Notes under the pieces: generated by a model
What the model was told of the DNA's origin: nothing
Seen by the model: only the letters and a program-made list of their open reading frames with translations
Databases searched by the model: none
DNA from: Drosophila miranda
Lineage: Eukaryota; Arthropoda; Insecta; Diptera; Drosophilidae
NCBI RefSeq assembly: GCF_003369915.1
Contig: NC_046673.1
Span: 1,100,001-1,164,000, forward strand
Direction of reading: 5' to 3'
DNA length: 64,000 bases
Made by a program: the position numbers and the translations under genes
In this document: one piece after another, positions 23,501 through 34,500 of the stretch
Position numbering within the stretch: position 1 is the first letter of the stretch
How the letters are laid out: each line of letters opens with the position of its first letter

Positions 23501-26500
23501 GGGGCGGAAGGGGGTGTGGCGAAATTTGGACACGAAACGGTCAAGGTCCGATATCACAGGAGTGTGGATACCAAATTTGGTTGCTCTGGCTCTTATAGGT
23601 TCTGAGATCCTTGAACTCATATTTTGCAATTGGCAAAGCCGACCATGAAACCTGTGTGTTAGAGAGAGACAGAGCGAGAAAGAATGAAATTGTTTTCTTG
23701 ATTCTGGCTATAATAATTATACGATCTGGTTGAGATTTTACACTCTAGAACATATAGTCATCCTCTACGATTCTGCGTTTTTGGCTTTATCGTATCTTTA
23801 AAAATGTGGATGCCACAGATTTTCGTCCTTTGTGGGGGCGGAAGTGGGCGGGGCGAAGTTTTGAAATATTTTTGTAGCAGTGACATATCACAGAAGTCTG
23901 GATACAAAACATCGTTGCTCTAGCTCTTATAGTCTTTGAGCACTAGGCGCTGAAGGGGACGGACAGACGGACAGACGGACGGACGGACAGACGGACGGAC
24001 GGACAGACGGACAGACAGACAGGGCTCAATCGACTCGGCTATTGATGCTGATCAAGAATATATATTCTTTATGGGGTCGGAAGCGATTCCTTCTGGACGT
24101 TACACACATCCATTTTCACCACAAATCTAATATACCCTAATACTCATTTTGAGTATCGGGTATAAAAATGATCATTCAGCACATCAATCGACACATTGAT
24201 ACAACAGATTCGACTACATACATACATATGTACATGTCTCTATCCGAGCATGCATACATACCATGTACATATTTACATTCATATATGTATACATATATGC
24301 ATATGTACATGTATGTATGTACCTACATACGTATAGCGTGTAAAATTACATGGCGAATGGACGAGGGAGGCCTCTCTTGGTGGAGAGGATGACTGCCAGA
24401 CGGCGCTTAATTACACAATTAAATAATAATTAGAGGGCATGTCGGTAATTGGTTCCAAATGTCTGCCGAAGAAAGAGCAGAAGCAGATTCAGAAGAATGG
24501 TCTGGCAGCCGTTAAGCAGAGGTAAGGCCGTGTAATCCCCGCTGAAGACTCGCCCGTGGACACTCAGCGAACCACCTAATCCCCAGTGGTACAACAGCTT
24601 GGGCTGGTGCGCAGCTCGGTTTCGATTAGTTGAGCTTAATGAAGAGATTAGTTTGCGGCTGTCTACAAATATAAATGGCCAAAACGCCTAACGAGCCAGT
24701 GACCTTACCACGCCATGCACCTTGTTGCGTTGTTGGGTTCGCCCATGCGTCTTAATCTCTCTGAATCTATATCTAAATGCCTCTTAAATGTATCTGCATC
24801 TCATTATCTGAAGTTGTAAATGAATGGAGAGTGTCAAATCGGAGTGGGTTTGCTTCTGTCGACTAGTTTGGGACCGATCAGGTGATTGCGCGGGGTACTA
24901 ATGGTCAACAGCTCCCGCACCGCACTCCGTGTTTTGCTCCCCTGCTCGTCGTGGAGAGTTTCGTGGGGGTCGTGGCTCAACGCCCAAGCGGGTGGAGCTC
25001 AGGCTCGACATGGAGTTGCGTGATACAGCCGGCTGCGCGGACCCATAGATCGGCACAGGATTATATCGGCTTGCTCCAAACTAGGAAGGAGGCACCCAAA
25101 GCATGACCAAAGCAGATACCAATGGAGGGATAATTGATTCCCTTTGGAACATATGTATGTACATTGTATGGTTTGGTGTCTGATTGTATGATCGAAACAG
25201 ATTCCGTCACATAACTGACTCCTTTTCAATCGAACTCCCCTTTTGTCCCTTTGTCCGATCCCCCGTACGAGTAGCTGTACATGTAGTTCTACATTGGATA
25301 AATCGATACAGAACTTAATCGATGCTGACCTGCTGATCTCCTACCCATAGTGACTTCACTCCATTGCCCCTCTCATCTGACAACAGGTGATAAATCAGCA
25401 TCTGAACAACTTGTCCCAGTGGACAAGTTGATGGCGTCATCAATGATCTTCAATAGAAACTAGATAACATTCTGTCCATCCAGCGAAGTCAAGTCCGACA
25501 ATGTAGATCAATCGAGAGATGTGTATCATGTGTAATCAGAGAGCAGCATATCTTCTCCCTTAAGGAGCTTAATTTTGTTCTCCTCTCCATCGTCCCTAGA
25601 CAGTCGAAAGATCTGTGTGTGTTAAACCGTTAAGTAATGAGTCTAACTTATCCTTTACTCGTTGTCCCTTCTCCCCGCTGCGTGTGTAGGTATCCCGCTT
25701 GGTCATCTTGCACGAGGAGGCCGAGGATGGCAACGCGATGCCAGATCTCAGCCGGCCAGTGCAGGTGGTGTCGGCGGCTGTGGCCAACCTAGTGAAGGTT
25801 GGGCGGGAGACGATCAACAGCTCGGACGACAAGATCCTGCGACAGGACATGCCCTCGGCATTGCACCGCGTGGAGGGTGCCTCGCAGCTGCTGGAAGAGG
25901 CTTCGGATATGTTGCGAGCCGACCCCTACTCGGGGCCGGCGCGCAAGAAGCTTATTGAGGGGAGCCGCGGCATTCTGCAGGGCACCTCCTCGCTGCTGCT
26001 ATGCTTCGACGAGAGTGAAGTGCGCAAGATCATTCAGGAGTGCAAGCGGGTGCTGGACTACCTGGCCGTGGCCGAGGTGATCAATACCATGGAGCAGCTG
26101 GTGCACTTCCTCAAGGACCTTTCGCCCTGCCTCAGCAAGGTGTCGCGCGAGGTGGGCGGCCGCGAGAAAGAGCTCACCCACCAGGTGCATAGCGAGATTC
26201 TGGTGCGATGCCTCGAGCAGGTCAAGACCCTGGCCCCCATCCTCATCTGCAGCATGAAGGTCTACATCCATATCATCGAGCAGCAGGGCAAGGGCGCCGA
26301 GGAGGCGGCCGAGAACCGCAACTACCTGGCGGCCAGGATGAGCGACGAGCTGCAGGAGATAATCCGCGTGTTGCAGCTAACCACCTACGACGAGGACACC
26401 AGCGAGCTGGACAACCTCACAGTGCTCAAGAAGCTCTCCAATGCCATCAGCAACAAAATGGAGCTGGCCAACGAGTGGCTCTCCAATCCATATGCGCTGC

Positions 26501-28711
26501 GCGGAGGCGTCGGCGAGAAGGCCCTGCGGCAGGTGATCGACAATGCCAATGAGATCTCCGAGCGCTGCCTGCCCCAGGACTCCTATCCCATCCGCAAGCT
26601 GGCCGACGAGATAACTGCCATGGCCAACGGCCTCTGCGAGCTGCGCCAGGAGGGCAAGGGCAGCTCACCCCAGGCTGAGTCCCTGGCCCGAGGCATCCGC
26701 GAACGCCTCGGTGAGCTGCAGGGCCTCGTCCACCAGGCTGTGCTTGGTGTGGACAAGGCTGGCGTACAGCAGACGGCCCACACCATCCAGGGCCGCCTGG
26801 AGCAGGCCGTGAAGTGGTTGCAGCACCCGGAGATCAACGACGGCGGCCTCGGGGAGCGTGCCATCAACCTGATCGTAGAGGAGGGCCGCAAGGTGGCCGA
26901 GGGCTGCCCCGGCCATCAGAAAGCTGAAATCATGCAGCTCTGCGATGAAGTAGAGCGCCTCAAGCGACAAGCAGCCGGCTCCGGCCCGGCCGCCAAACAG
27001 GCGGCCAAGCAACTTACCCAGAAGCTCTACGAACTGAAGGCGGCTATCCAGAACGCGCTCGTCAACCGCATCGTGCAGGACTTTATGGATGTCAGCACAC
27101 CGCTTAAGCAGTTCACGGAGGCGGTCATGCTGCCTGAGGGAACGCCGGGCCGTGAGCAGAACTTTAACCAAAAGTCCAACAACTTGCAAGCCTTCAGCGA
27201 CCGCGCCTCGAAGACCTCGCGCATGGTGGCCGCGGGTGGAGCGTGCGGGAACAAGAAGATCGCCGAGATCCTGCTCTCTTCCGCCGCCCAGGTGGACTCG
27301 CTCACGCCACAGCTGATCAGCGCCGGCCGGATACGTATGAACTACCCGGCCAGTAAGGCTGCCGACGAGCACCTGCAGAACCTCAAGCAGCAGTATGCGG
27401 ACACTGTGCTGCGCATGCGCACGCTCTGCGACCAGGCCACGGACCCGGCCGACTTCATCAAGACCTCCGAGGAGCACATGCAGGTGTACGCGAAGCTTTG
27501 CGAGGACGCCATTCACGCCCGCCAGCCCCAGAAGATGGTGGACAACACTTCGAACATAGCCCGGCTTATCAACCGCGTTCTGCTGGTGGCGAAGCAGGAG
27601 GCGGACAACTCCGAGGATCCAATCTTCACCGAGCGCCTCAACGCCGCCGCCAACAGGCTAGAGCGCTCCCTGCCCGCCATGGTCGGCGACGCCAAGCTGG
27701 TGGCAACCAACATAGCCGATCCGGCCGCGGCCGCTGCCTGGAAGAATTCCTTCCAGCGCCTGCTTGGGGACGTGCGCGAGGTGCGCGACGCTATCGCGCC
27801 GCCCCAGCCGCCACCGCTGCCAACATCCCTGCCGCCGCCCATTCCGGAGCTTAGTGCCCTGCACCTGTCCAATCAGAATGGTAAGTGGCTAAAATCGCAC
27901 AGTGGATCATCAGCAAGAGTTTCCCTTTGATGCCAAAATTGTTCTAGCTGAGCGAGCGCCGCCTCGTCCACCACTGCCCAGGGAAGGACTCGCACCAGTG
28001 CGGCCGCCGCCGCCGGAGACGGATGACGAGGACGAGGGCGTCTTCCGCACCATGCCGCATGCCAATCAGCCCATTCTGGTAAGCAAAGACTTGAAAAAAG
28101 ATCTGAACAACGATAAATAAGTGATTTTACCGCCCATTTTAAGATTGCCGCCAGGGGACTGCACCAAGAGGTGCGTCAATGGTCGTCCAAGGACAACGAG
28201 ATCATTGCGGCCGCCAAGCGCATGGCCATACTGATGGCCCGTCTCAGCGAACTGGTGCTCTCGGACTCACGGGGCAGCAAGCGGGAGCTGATTGCCACGG
28301 CCAAGAAAATTGCCGAGGCCTCCGAGGACGTAACGCGGCTCGCCAAGGAGCTGGCGCGCCAGTGCACGGACCGACGCATACGTACCAACCTGCTGCAGGT
28401 GTGCGAACGTATCCCCACCATCGGCACGCAGCTAAAGATCCTATCTACGGTGAAAGCTACCATGCTGGGAGCCCAGGGCTCAGATGAGGACCGCGAAGCC
28501 ACCGAAATGCTGGTGGGCAATGCCCAGAATCTGATGCAGAGTGTAAGTCTGTCTCTCTCTCTGTCTCTGACCCTTATACTGACTCTTTTATTTCGTTTTG
28601 CAGGTGAAGGAGACGGTACGTGCTGCTGAGGGAGCCAGCATCAAGATCCGCTCTGATCAGACTAGCAATCGGCTGCAATGGGTGCGTCGCCAGCCCTGGT
28701 ACCAGTACTAG
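20162..28711 (+). CDS. Vinc: Vinculin
   Basis: Complete gene in five coding exons: 20162-20218, 25690-27880, 27948-28078, 28144-28542 and 28604-28711 (TAG). The 961 aa product equals the usual fly vinculin length. Exon 1 encodes [19 protein letters not shown], nearly identical to the vertebrate N-terminus, and decides the start. Exon 2 encodes the helical head (D1-D4). A proline-rich hinge follows at about residues 716-770, spanning the exon 2/3 border. The tail domain runs from about 795 to 961 and includes the conserved block [20 protein letters not shown] and the terminal [10 protein letters not shown]. Known role: vinculin links talin and alpha-catenin to F-actin at focal adhesions and adherens junctions; head-tail binding keeps it inactive. 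The first coding intron is 5.47 kb and carries repeats; the other three are 61-67 nt, in phase. Nothing is truncated. Confidence 0.97.
20481..20518 (+). repeat. (GT)n microsatellite
   Basis: About 15 GT units with one GTTT interruption, in Vinc intron 1. Confidence 0.95.
20776..21235 (+). repeat. Possible degraded dispersed repeat (ATACCCTTGCAGAGGGTAT type)
   Basis: Starts with the palindromic ATACCCTTGCAGAGGGTAT and ends near AGAAGGGTATGAATAGCTTCG. Both phrases are, from memory, common borders of dispersed noncoding repeats in obscura-group genomes. The interior is AT-rich and noncoding. The family and the exact borders are uncertain. Confidence 0.35.
21723..21772 (+). repeat. GTGTAG hexamer array
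   Basis: About eight tandem GTGTAG units in Vinc intron 1. A shorter three-to-four-unit array of the same hexamer occurs 1.05 kb downstream (22821-22849). Confidence 0.95.
22821..22849 (+). repeat. Second GTGTAG hexamer array
   Basis: Three to four imperfect units of the hexamer seen at 21723. A (GTGGCG)/(GTGGCA) array follows at 22965-23000. Confidence 0.85.
23033..24166. mobile_element. DINE-1/SGM-like (Helentron-type) element, copy A
   Basis: About 1.13 kb repeat also present at 41694 and 50966. The left border has AAACGAGGGGG and a stem-loop pairing GAGTTGC (23052-23058) with GCAACTC (23069-23075). It is followed by TATACCCGATACT, matched in inverted orientation by AGTATCGGGTATA at the right end. 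Inside are three diverged copies of a GTGGATGC..AGATTTTCGTCC module (near 23334, 23474 and 23811), a GACGGACA array (23960-24020), and a CGACTCGGCTATTGATG core. Terminal palindrome, inverted subterminal repeats and GACR array match the DINE-1/INE-1/mini-me group, which is nonautonomous and rolling-circle-related. It encodes no protein. It lies in Vinc intron 1. Confidence 0.85.
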
Positions 28712-28973
28712 GTGCTTGTCCGGGAGGTCTGGGGCGGTCAAAATACCACGAACCACGTGCCTTGTGTAACATACAAACTAAAACTAAACTTAAAGAATCC
28801 TACTTCTATATAAAATTGTAATCCCCTAATCTGTTCCCCTGCAACACGAATATGTAAGTGCCTTAACTATTTATTATGCGCCCAACTACTGACTCCTGCT
28901 CCTGCTCCCCGCTGCTCGCCCGCTCCTAATCTAATTTCTCTTCGATAATTGTATATTTAATTGTTAAGCGTGC

Positions 28974-28979
28974 AATAAA
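28974..28979 (+). terminator. Vinc polyadenylation signal
   Basis: AATAAA 263 nt after the Vinc stop codon, in a GTGCAATAAATC context; a second AATAAA follows at 29012-29017. Confidence 0.65.
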
Positions 28980-29742
28980 TCAGACGAGCAAGGCGAGATT
29001 ACGTAGAGGGGAAATAAAAATAATAATAATAATAAAAATGAAACGAAAAAGAGATGATGTATGTACATACGGACCAACTCAAGTGAAATAGAAATATACG
29101 CCTTATACATATATACATATATTTATATATTAAAGACACATACATAAATATGTACATATGTATGTTCCTATGCATGTATGTATGTATGTATGTATGTATG
29201 TACTACAGGGAGTCCTTCCATTCTCGCACATGCTGCTCCGCGAAAACATGCATCTGAGCCCACATGTCTCTTTTTCTTTTTTAATTGTAGCGTACTAACA
29301 AAAGCATTTAAATAATCACTCACCCACCAGCCCAAGCCCTGGTCTTGCGAATTGTTTGTGTTCAACAATAACTAACTAAAACCCCGAATGTACTACATAT
29401 AGAATATGGAACATAGAGGCATCGATCAGAGATCGAGTTGTTGCTATCCAACTAAATAAGTCCATTACCCCATGTATCATGTTCAATATAAGAAGAAATA
29501 TATGTACCTTTCATTGAAATAAAACTGAACATGAAAAGGAATATTGTGAAGTATTGAATAAATATGTAAATATTCAAATGTTATCAAACGCCAACCGATC
29601 CGCGTCTATCAAATGTTTGGGTAGCCTTGCCCCATTGGATATGGATATGTTTATTTTTAGATGGAATTTGTGGAACTCTTTATCCTTAAAGGCTATTCAG
29701 TGAAAAATCTCGTATATCCGTTACCTATCTACGTACCATCAT

Positions 29743-30104
29743 TCTGGCTATAATAATTATACGATCTGGTTTAGATTCTGCAGTATAGAAGATACAGTCA
29801 TTCTCTACGTTTCTGCGTTTTCTGTTTTCTCGTATCTTTGAATCTTTGTATTTATCTTCGTATGTTTGTGGGGGCGGAAGTGAGCGGGGCGAAGTTTTGA
29901 AATATACTTGTAACAGCGACATATCACAGAAGTCTGGATCCAAAACATCGTTGCACTAGCTTTTATAGACTTTGAGCACTAGGCGCTAATAGGGACGGAC
30001 AGACGGACAGACGGACGGACGGACGGACGGACGGACGGACAGACGGACAGACGGACGGACGGACAGACGGACAGACAGACATGGCTCAATCGACTCGGCT
30101 ATTG
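29743..30104 (+). mobile_element. DINE-1-like fragment, copy D left part
   Basis: Begins with ATTCTGGCTATAATAATT, as in the interior of copies A and B, so about 0.7 kb of the element's left side is missing. It includes the GGCGAAGTTTTG module, an expanded GACGGACA array (29995-30080) and the CGACTCGGCTATTG core, where similarity stops. Confidence 0.8.
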
Positions 30105-30730
30105 TCGTACCAAGTCGGACTTCCATATATCCATTGGGCAAAGTATGTATATCACATCGGTGTAGAAGTCAGGATGGAAAGTCGTGACGCACTTCAATGC
30201 CGAAGATCATGCTATAGGGGCTTTTCTCAAAGCGGTTGGCGGTCACAGCACCACCTGATGGTGGAAATAGGAACTAGGCAGAAAGGTGTCATCATACATA
30301 GATCTCCTGTCTGGAACAATATAGATATGTACAAAGAGGTTCTCTCCTAACGTGATATCCTTCAACTTTTGCTTTCCCACATCAATGTGGCCTACCCATT
30401 AATACGAAACCGAAAAAGTTGAATCTCAGGGGGCTGTCTCAAAAATTCAGATCATTCGTCCTAGATCTTCAAAGAACTTTGTGTGTTCTTTAGAGTCGTT
30501 GAAAGTCCCCATTAATCTATTCAGTCCCCACGCAATATACTCGGATCGAAAAAATTTCCTTAGGTAATACGATATAATTGTACACTGGATAAGAGAATAT
30601 TAGAGACGGCTGCCAAATAACCTGAGGGAGAGGTTGCCTGGTAGGAGGCTACTGAGTAATAAGGGACATTGTGGCCTCAGTTCCATTGAAAGCCCTTCCC
30701 GGATCAACCATTTTGCGATGCGTGAAACAA

Positions 30731-30882
30731 GACGGACCGACGGACTCGGCTATTGATGCTGATCAATACTGGGGCATACTTTGTGGGGTCGGAAACGCTT
30801 CTTTCAGGGCGTTACACACAACCATTCTCAAATCCTCAAATCTAATATACCCCTATACTCTTCTTGAGTATCGCGTATATAA
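30731..30882 (+). mobile_element. DINE-1-like fragment, copy D right part
   Basis: Right end of a DINE-1-like element: a short GACGGACC stretch, GACTCGGCTATTGATG, GGGGTCGGAAACG, a diverged CGTTACACAC segment, and the terminal GAGTATCGCGTATA. It may be the continuation of the fragment ending at 30104, split by an insertion, or a separate remnant. Confidence 0.75.
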
Positions 30883-31356
30883 AACCACTTTGGAACTAGT
30901 GTGGGACTATGCACGAGCGACCTTTATAATCTGTTGCACCACCTTCTATGCCTAAAGCTGTCCATTAGTCCTTCTTCCCGCACAAAGCGAAGATCTTGAA
31001 TGTACTATGCCAATAAGTCAATGCGCACTCTTCATCGAGTGTATAAAATTGAACACTCCTAATTTCATCACCAAATAAATTTGTAGAGTAGTGTGGATCA
31101 TATCATTTTACGATAAAGCAGCTATAGAAACTTCCATATACATATATTGAAATATGTACATGTGCACATACAAACATTTGTACATATGTACATACATACA
31201 TACATACAAATGTATTCATTATTACCTGCATTCTATGTTGTGATGGCCCTGCGGCTGAGAATCGTACTGATGTTACTTGCCCTTTTACTCCTACCCTCCC
31301 CGCAACCGAATCCGCGTGTCCAGTCCGCGCATGGGATATCTGAGGGCCACGCGGAC

Positions 31357-31364
31357 TATAAATA
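31357..31364 (+). promoter_or_regulatory. TATA box for msta upstream promoter
   Basis: TATAAATA in GC-rich surroundings, 145 bases before the first msta ATG. Transcription should begin near 31388-31400, giving a 5' UTR of about 100 nt. Confidence 0.65.
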
Positions 31365-31501
31365 GCGCCCGGCCGGAAGAGAGAGAGCGAAAAACAGCGC
31401 ACAGACGGCGAACAACTGCCATATGGGAGCAGAGTCTGCTGGCAGCGCGGTCAGTTGCGTTTCGATTATCGGCGAGAGAGAGTTTCGATTACCCAACCGA
31501 C

Positions 31502-34500
31502 ATGTCCGAGCATCCCGAGTATCCCGAGCATCCGGGGCCTGCAGTTCAACAGTTATCCAGGCAGCCACAGCAAATGGCCATCAGCGCCTCCACAAGGGAA
31601 CTGGCCGAGTTAATCGACCTGCATCTGGGGGAGCTGCGGCCCAAGGAGCCCGCCTGGAGGGTGTCTGACTCACCCATCTCTGGGCGCGGCATATTCGCCA
31701 CCCGCGACATTACCAAGGGCGAGGAGCTGTTCCGAGAGCACACCATCCTGGTGGGGCCAACGGCCCACCGCTCCTCCAACCTGCGCACTTGCACGCTCTG
31801 CTACCGCCTGGTGCCGGGACAGACGGACGCGGAAGCTCTCTGTCTCGCCGGCTGCGGCCTACCCGTGTGCGGGGAGTGCGGAAAATCGCCGCGTCACAAG
31901 ATCGAGTGCGATCTGTTTCTCAAGTGGAAGCCCAAGGTGACGGAACGGATCGATCCGCGCTCACTGCGCATTCTGAGCGTGGTACGCTGCTTCTTCCTGG
32001 ACGAGCAGCAGCGGCGGCTCCTCTACGCGATGCAGGCCAACGCGGACCGCTACTACATGAAGGAGGTGGAGCGGGCGGCCGCCTGTTTTGAGGACTTCCC
32101 CCGAGAACAGGAAATGCTCGACTTCTTCTACCGCACCATCTGCGCCTTCAACACGAATGCGTTTGAAAGCCGCAGCTGCGTCGAGGGTCACGAGGTACTG
32201 ATCCGCGCCCTATTCCCCCTGGCGGGGCTGTTAAACCACCAGTGCACTCCGAATGCCGGCCACCACTTTCAGGACGGCGAGACCATCATCGTTTGCGCCA
32301 CGGAGCGAATCGCCTGCGGGGCCGAGATCACAGTGTCTTATGCTAAGATGCTCTGGTCCACCGTGGCCCGAAAGATATTCCTCGGCATGACCAAGGGCTT
32401 CATGTGCCAGTGTCCCCGCTGTCAGGATCCAACGGTGAGTTCTCCCTTGGATGTGGATCTTGATCAGCAGCTGCAACTGCAACAGCATCCAATTTGGGAG
32501 CGAGTGCATTCAGTCGTGTCGCAATCACTGCGTGAAACCAAAATAGCTTTATCGAAGTGGCCGCAAATATATGTATGTTTGTATATCGAGCAGGGGCGCC
32601 ACCGCGGAGGATGCGCTAGCCAATGGAAGTGGAGACTTTTCGCTTAGCAAGTGTCAAAGAACTTTGAACATTTCCTCAAGTAACGGGATTGGTCCCTTTG
32701 CTCGGGACGCCTCTGCAAATGTGTATATATGTACATATGTATGTTATATAAGTGTGTAGCTAAAAGCGCATCCGCTAGGAAAATAATCAGCGAATAATCA
32801 GCCCTATTGATGTGGAAGTAGTGTTTTATGAGGAGAATCAATCCAATTAAGGGATTTAAGTGAACCACATTGGATTCCCTCTGCAGTGGATCCAGCCGGA
32901 TATATTGTAAAACCATATCTCAGTGAGTAGCCGCCAGACGCAAAAAAGGCTCACAGAAGGGCCCCAAAAGGAAGCACTCTTTCTTGGTCGAGTGCTGGCT
33001 CAATGCATGAATAAAAATGGATATAGTACGGACTCCCCAAACCATTCCCGCCATCCAACGGCAACTTGTTGGCTGTGCTGCGCATCTGTTTCCCAGCCGA
33101 ATGATTTACATAACTAGCGCCTTAACAGTGGACTGAATCCATTATAACTAAATCCAAATCTGCTTCGCACTGGGCAATCTGCCAACGACCCAAAGGCGGG
33201 GGGAGGCCCAACTAGTTCAAGTACTCACACACATTCATTCACCTTCACTCATTCCCCCACTCACTCACTCATTCTTTAATTTTTCATTCTTTCATTCACT
33301 CACCCGAGTTATAAATCGCATAACATATTAGACCCCACCGCACGCTCCTGTCCCTTCCCCGTTCACCACAAATTCTCGAAAATAGAAGACTTAAATTGGT
33401 TCCTGCTTTTTTTTGTATTCTTTTAAAAATATAAAATTTGCGCTAAAATTCTTCAGAATGAAAACGAAAAACACAATGAAGAAATATTCAAAATTATTCG
33501 AGTACATACATAAGTATATGTATTTTGGTTGCTTGAATGGAATCCGCTCCCATTTTCATATAGATCCATCAAAATTGTTGTATTGATTTTGACTAACATG
33601 CCTCAACATCTACTACCAAGATTTAATTGAATTTAGTTTAATTAGTGTCCATATTAAGCAATTTTAATTCGATTTCTGAAAAGCATTTCCCCATGAACTA
33701 GTCACGTTCTGTCTTAAACACATTTGGAGATTAGCTCGTTATTCAAATTACGGAATCTCTACTTTGGTGGAGCTCGTTTTCAAACCTCTACCCCTACTTC
33801 TTGGCTCTTCGTTAAAGGGTATTTCCCCGTCAATGTTTTCTAGAAGGAAAATTTTCCAATGCTTTTCGATTTCTTCATTTGGTTTGGAATATTTCGCTAT
33901 TTGTTTTCTTCGATTGGGGGCAATTAAACGCACGTAAAAAATGAAAATAGATTTCAAATTCACATTCGAAAGGTCCCGTATATATGTACATATGTATGTA
34001 CATATGTATTGTTCATGTATATGTGTTGTATACCTATAGGTACATATGTACATATGGCTCGTATAGTTGCTTGGTTTCGAGTCGAAGGTAATGGAAACCT
34101 ACGGGTTTGTAATACATACATGCATATGTGCGTGGGCACTGGAGGCATGGCAGTTTGTGGAGAAGAGGATTCCCGTTAACAGTCTAAAGGCCGAGGGGAG
34201 GATGATTACCTGGAAGCGGTGACAGCGGCGGCAGCGGCGCTGACATGTGACAATGCGTGACAGTCACGGCGACAAGCCAACCGTCCACGCAGCCAACCTA
34301 GTCACGTGCCTCGGTTCACCTTTTGGCCCCGGCCTGGCCCGCCGACGACGTCTTAATTTATGTGGCAACGACACGCACCGCAACCAGCTGGAGACTCCCA
34401 AGGCGATGGAGAGGGAAAATCTTTACTTTAGCTGCTCAAGTTTTTTAAGGGGTACGGGGGTGACGGCAGCCTTCCTATGGTTTCGCTTTATGGCATCCAT

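Larger units (their letters stand above)
20219..25689 (+). other. Vinc intron 1 (5.47 kb), repeat-rich
   Basis: GTAAGA donor after codon 19 and TGTGTAG acceptor before GTA TCC CGC. It holds a (GT)n microsatellite, GTGTAG hexamer arrays, an obscura-type repeat fragment, a full DINE-1-like element at 23033-24166, and many ACATATGTATG palindromes. No coding exon could be recognised inside. Confidence 0.85.
28712..31350. other. Vinc 3' UTR and Vinc-msta intergenic region
   Basis: Starts with the Vinc 3' UTR, followed by AT-rich DNA with (ATGT)n at 29171-29202, then DINE-1-like fragments and an unidentified segment at about 30105-30742. No gene can be supported. Confidence 0.7.

Noticed and set aside
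23423..23605. Identical 60-codon frames recurring at 23.4, 42.1 and 51.4 kb
   Set aside because: They recur because the same noncoding DINE-1-like repeat is present three times; no transposase or other domain is encoded.
26665..27516. 283-codon minus-strand frame within Vinc
   Set aside because: Antisense of the vinculin head exon.
29171..29202. Possible CRISPR-like spaced repeats
   Set aside because: The repeats are contiguous (ATGT)n without spacers, and this is eukaryotic DNA.
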